A stretch of 9,335 bases of DNA from RGIG8748 sp045578205 (GTDB taxonomy: Bacteria > Bacillota > Clostridia > UMGS1810): positions 1 through 9,335 of the forward strand of contig JAZNJU010000128.1 in assembly GCA_045578205.1 (NCBI GenBank), read 5' to 3'. Each line of letters starts with the position of its first letter. Position 1 is the stretch's first letter. A program made the position numbers and the translations under genes. Below the pieces are notes generated by a model. The model saw only the letters and a list, made by a program, of their open reading frames with translations. It did not search any database and was not told the origin of the DNA. This document shows positions 6,945 to 9,335 of this stretch, one piece after another.

Positions 6945-6985
6945 AAAAAATGTGCTAATCTAATGTACGACATTAGATTAGCACA
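6945..6985 (-). terminator. Rho-independent terminator of the uvrA-FHA-SEDS unit
   Basis: Perfect 15-bp inverted repeat, TGTGCTAATCTAATG (6951-6965) with CATTAGATTAGCACA (6971-6985), and a 5-base loop. On the minus strand the stem is followed at once by T6 (6945-6950), a classical terminator. It starts 19 bases after the SEDS-gene stop. The ligase ribosome binding site comes directly after the T-run. The stem is AT-rich for a terminator and overlaps a promoter -10, so an operator role is an alternative or additional reading. Confidence 0.82.
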
Positions 6986-7003
6986 TATTCCACATTTTGT
7001 CAA
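6975..7003 (-). promoter_or_regulatory. Probable sigma-A promoter for the acyl-CoA ligase gene
   Basis: On the minus strand, a perfect TTGACA (6998-7003) begins one base after the SEDS-gene stop codon. Seventeen bases later comes TAATCT (6975-6980), which keeps the three most conserved -10 positions (T1, A2, T6) and has TG one base upstream (TGCTAATCT, extended -10). The expected start near 6968 is in the loop of the terminator hairpin. The ligase gene needs a promoter here because the hairpin should stop transcription from upstream. The -10 is imperfect, so this is less certain than the 5163 promoter. Confidence 0.6.
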
Positions 7004-7004
7004 C

Positions 7005-8321
7005 TCATATTTTAGATTTTTCCTTTTTGTGTGATATTGCCGTAAGTATTCCAAGCATTGCAAAACTGACTATCATGGAACTACCCCCTGCACTCACAAA
7101 GGGCATTGTTATTCCCGTGAGAGGTATCATCTTTGTAACACCGCCTATGATGATGAACGCCTGACAGGCAAGGGATGTTATTATGCACAAAGATAGCGCG
7201 CGGTCAAAGCCGTCTGTCACTTCCATGGCAATTTTGCATCCGCGGTAGGAAAGTATAAAATACATCATTATTATGGCAAATCCCATAAAAATGCCCATTT
7301 CGTAGCAGATGGCGGAAAACACCAAATCGGATTCTATAACCCATATATTATGCGCACCGCTAAGTCCTATGCCCGTGCCGAAAAATCCTCCCGAGCAAAT
7401 GGCTTTGAGGGATTCGTATATCTGCTGTGTGCCCTGAGGTTTTCCCAGTTCCGCCTGAAAATTGTACACCTCGGGGTCAAGCCATATCTGCACTCTGTCC
7501 AGTGCCCTTGCAAAGGCACTGACCCTGTCACCAACCTTAAATACCGCAAAGACAGCCAGCACTGTTGCGCAAAGGTTTGCAAAAGGTATTGTGAGAGATA
7601 CATCGTAGACAATCATCATGGCAAAATACACCAAAAAAAACAGCATTGCCGTTCCCAGTTCCCCCTGTATCAAAAACATAAGCAGACAAAGGTACACAAA
7701 GATGCCTATTACAACGTCTTCCCTCTTTATGCCGATTACCCTTTCTTTGAAACCCGAAAGTTTTTGTTTTCTGCACAAAACGGAAGCCATGGCAAAGCAG
7801 AAGCAAAGTTTTATAACTTCCGAGGGCTGAATTCCAACGCCCCCTATTTCCACCCAGTTTCTGGCGCCTCCCACTTTTGAAGCAAAAACCAGAGTGAAGA
7901 TAAAGAGAGCAAAAGTTGCCAGAATGTACAATTTTGTCAGCCTCTTCCACGACTTGAAAGAGCGGTACACAATGTAACTTACATAGAAAATGCCTGTACC
8001 CACCAGAAACCACTTTAATTGATTGCGGGCAATTCCCATAAGCGATTTGGAAGGATTGACACTCTGAGCGCTCTGCTGAATACCCAGACTGTAGAGAATT
8101 ATTATGCTAAGTGACGACAGCATTGCAACTATGAGGAAAGGATACGGGTCTCCGAGTTCAAATACAAATATGAGCGCATAGGTAACCACAATGGTTGCGC
8201 AGATTATAACCATGGCGGTTAGAATGTTTTTGTAATCAGCACCGGGATAGAAACTCATAAGAGAAAAGCAGATGATGTTGAAAAGAAGAACAGTAAGTAC
8301 GGCGCCAAAGCGAAATTTCAT
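7005..8321 (-). CDS. FtsW/RodA/SpoVE family peptidoglycan glycosyltransferase (SEDS)
   Basis: A 438-residue polytopic membrane protein of the SEDS family, which polymerises lipid II into glycan strands, usually with a class B penicillin-binding protein. Visible motifs: GARNW (152-156), QPSE (165-168), QGELGTAMLFF (219-229), LDPEVYNFQ (281-289), ESDLVFS (330-336) with D332 at the position of the catalytic Asp, and MIPLTGITMPFVSAGGSSM (398-416). It is longer than Escherichia coli RodA (370) or FtsW (414): two hydrophobic segments (about 6-24 and 34-54) precede the helix that matches the usual first one (62-80). The motif usually QPDLGT reads QGELGT. The ribosome binding site AGGGGGTG overlaps the FHA-gene stop, with an 11-base gap, suggesting coupled translation. 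Whether it serves division, elongation or sporulation cannot be told. Confidence 0.93.
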   Translation of the reverse strand: MKFRFGAVLTVLLFNIICFSLMSFYPGADYKNILTAMVIICATIVVTYALIFVFELGDPYPFLIVAMLSSLSIIILYSLGIQQSAQSVNPSKSLMGIARNQLKWFLVGTGIFYVSYIVYRSFKSWKRLTKLYILATFALFIFTLVFASKVGGARNWVEIGGVGIQPSEVIKLCFCFAMASVLCRKQKLSGFKERVIGIKREDVVIGIFVYLCLLMFLIQGELGTAMLFFLVYFAMMIVYDVSLTIPFANLCATVLAVFAVFKVGDRVSAFARALDRVQIWLDPEVYNFQAELGKPQGTQQIYESLKAICSGGFFGTGIGLSGAHNIWVIESDLVFSAICYEMGIFMGFAIIMMYFILSYRGCKIAMEVTDGFDRALSLCIITSLACQAFIIIGGVTKMIPLTGITMPFVSAGGSSMIVSFAMLGILTAISHKKEKSKI

Positions 8322-8332
8322 CTCGGCACCCC

Positions 8333-8788
8333 CTACTCTTTGCTGTTTTCCACGAAAACGAACTTAAGTTCCCCAAAACCTATTTTGTCACCGTTTTTTA
8401 AAGGCACTTTGTAGTTTCCGATGTATTTACCGTTAAGCAAAGTTCCGTTTGTGCTTCCCTTGTCCTCCAGATAGAAATCCCCGTCTGCGAAAAATATTCT
8501 GGCGTGGGTCTGGGACATAAAGGGGGCAGGTATACAAATGTCGTTTTTACGGTTTCTTCCTATGGTGGTATCTTCCCTCACTGCATAGGATTCATATATT
8601 TTGTAATCAAAATTTCTCTTTCTGCCCGAAAGTTTCAGATATGCCATTCCCTCGGTAAGCACCCTGCGTGCGTGCTTTGTGTCGGAAATGTCCAGATATA
8701 CCATCTTTACAACTCTCAGTATGAAAAGATACACTATTGCTATGAGAATGAATTTAACTACTCCTGAAGCAAGTTCAAAAATCCCCAT
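8333..8788 (-). CDS. Membrane-anchored FHA domain protein
   Basis: A 151-residue protein with one N-terminal membrane segment (about 9-30), a short basic stretch and a C-terminal cytosolic FHA domain (about 73-147). FHA domains bind phosphothreonine peptides. The binding residues are present: GR (77-78), the S-x-x-H motif SQTH (92-95) and STNGTLLNG (112-120) with the conserved N-G-T. Hallmark FHA loops are complete, so it should be a functional reader. Known bacterial examples link PknB/PrkC-type Ser/Thr kinases to cell-wall synthesis, and the next gene is a SEDS glycosyltransferase, so a scaffold or regulator of that enzyme is a fair inference. The start is backed by GAGGAG 8 bases or so upstream. 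It follows uvrA by 23 bases and probably shares its transcript. No kinase gene is in the window. Confidence 0.92.
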   Translation of the reverse strand: MGIFELASGVVKFILIAIVYLFILRVVKMVYLDISDTKHARRVLTEGMAYLKLSGRKRNFDYKIYESYAVREDTTIGRNRKNDICIPAPFMSQTHARIFFADGDFYLEDKGSTNGTLLNGKYIGNYKVPLKNGDKIGFGELKFVFVENSKE

Positions 8789-8811
8789 TTAGGTTACTCC
8801 TCTTTTGTCTG

Positions 8812-9335
8812 TTAAAGTGTTTTCCTAAGATATTGTCCTGTGTATGATTTTTTGCACCTGCTCACCTCTTCGGGAGTTCCCGTGCAAACAATTTTTCCTC
8901 CCTTGTCTCCGCCCTCGGGGCCAAGGTCGATTATGTGGTCGGCAACCTTTATAACGTCCAGATTGTGCTCTATGACAACCACAGTGTTACCGCTGTCTGC
9001 AAGAATGTTCAGAATATCTATGAGCCTGTGGACATCTGCCGTGTGAAGACCCGTGGTGGGTTCATCCAGAATATACAGAGTTCTTCCTGTGGATTTCCGG
9101 CTAAGTTCCGTGGCAAGTTTTACCCTTTGCGCTTCACCGCCCGAAAGTTGGGTTGAGGGCTGACCTATCTTAATATATCCGAGCCCCACATCATAGAGGG
9201 TTTGCAGTTTTCGCTGTATCCGGGGAATGTTTGCAAAGAATTCAACGCCCTCTTCCACGGTCATATCCAAAACATCGCTTATGTTCTTTCCCTTGAATTT
9301 AACTTCCAGGGTTTCGCGGTTATAACGCTTGCCTT
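8812..9335 (-). CDS. uvrA: UvrABC excinuclease subunit A, C-terminal part (partial)
   Basis: The last 173-174 codons of uvrA; the 5' part lies beyond the right edge (UvrA is usually about 940 residues). UvrA is the ATP-dependent damage-sensing subunit of nucleotide excision repair and loads UvrB. The frame is open to the edge and begins GKRYNRETLEVKFKGKNI, the stretch that follows the second CxxC pair of the C-terminal zinc module. It then has TVEEGVEFF, the ABC signature LSGGEAQRVKLA, Walker B LYILDEPTTGLH, the switch histidine in VVVIEHNLDVI, and the tail SYTGQYLRKTL. The ATG at 9270 is internal, not the start. These ATPase motifs are all intact. The FHA gene follows after 23 bases. Confidence 0.97.
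   Translation of the reverse strand, partial: GKRYNRETLEVKFKGKNISDVLDMTVEEGVEFFANIPRIQRKLQTLYDVGLGYIKIGQPSTQLSGGEAQRVKLATELSRKSTGRTLYILDEPTTGLHTADVHRLIDILNILADSGNTVVVIEHNLDVIKVADHIIDLGPEGGDKGGKIVCTGTPEEVSRCKKSYTGQYLRKTL

Noticed and set aside
6951..6985. Palindrome ahead of the fatty-acid ligase as a FapR-type operator
   Set aside because: It contains CTAATCTAAT-like words loosely similar to lipid-regulator sites, but the arrangement does not match the FapR consensus I recall, and the T6 tail on the minus strand fits a terminator better.
7350..8013. Open frames on both strands within the SEDS gene
   Set aside because: They are out-of-frame shadows of a gene with all SEDS motifs, and have Cys/His/Lys-rich compositions without family resemblance.

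Overview
The window looks like chromosomal DNA from a Gram-positive, low-to-moderate GC anaerobe of the Clostridia (Oscillospiraceae/Lachnospiraceae-like). This rests on strong AGGAGG-type ribosome binding sites, sigma-A type promoters (TTGACA/TATAAT), a YitT-family protein, clostridial-style zinc-ribbon proteins, and an FHA protein next to a long FtsW/RodA-type gene. Genus cannot be read from the sequence. All eight genes are on the minus strand, so the window is read from right to left. There are no tRNA or rRNA genes, insertion sequences, CRISPR arrays or phage genes.

Right part (about 7005-9335): the 3' end of uvrA (nucleotide excision repair), then a small membrane-anchored FHA protein and an FtsW/RodA-family glycosyltransferase. 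Spacing is 23 and 11 bases, and the ribosome binding site of the SEDS gene overlaps the stop codon of the FHA gene, so they look co-transcribed. The block ends at a perfect 15-bp hairpin with a T6 tail.

Middle part (about 2586-7003): a long-chain acyl-CoA synthetase-type AMP-ligase gene, then a two-gene zinc-ribbon unit. That unit encodes a 678-residue protein (N-terminal zinc ribbon, acidic linker, one membrane segment, large extracellular repeat domain resembling a beta-propeller) and a 132-residue coiled-coil protein with a C-terminal zinc ribbon. The unit has a full-consensus promoter and ends at a perfect 15-bp terminator.

Left part (1-2536): a promoter, then putP (sodium/proline symporter family) and a yitT-family membrane protein gene whose ribosome binding site overlaps the putP stop. 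Two tandem hairpins lie beyond the yitT stop at the window edge.

Most genes are ordinary housekeeping or accessory families. The points most worth a second look are (a) two gene boundaries where a sigma-A promoter is placed so that its -10 element lies in the 5' arm of a terminator-like hairpin, so that read-through RNA would form the hairpin but RNA started there would not, and (b) the uncharacterised zinc-ribbon pair. No clearly new multi-gene defence or mobile system was seen.
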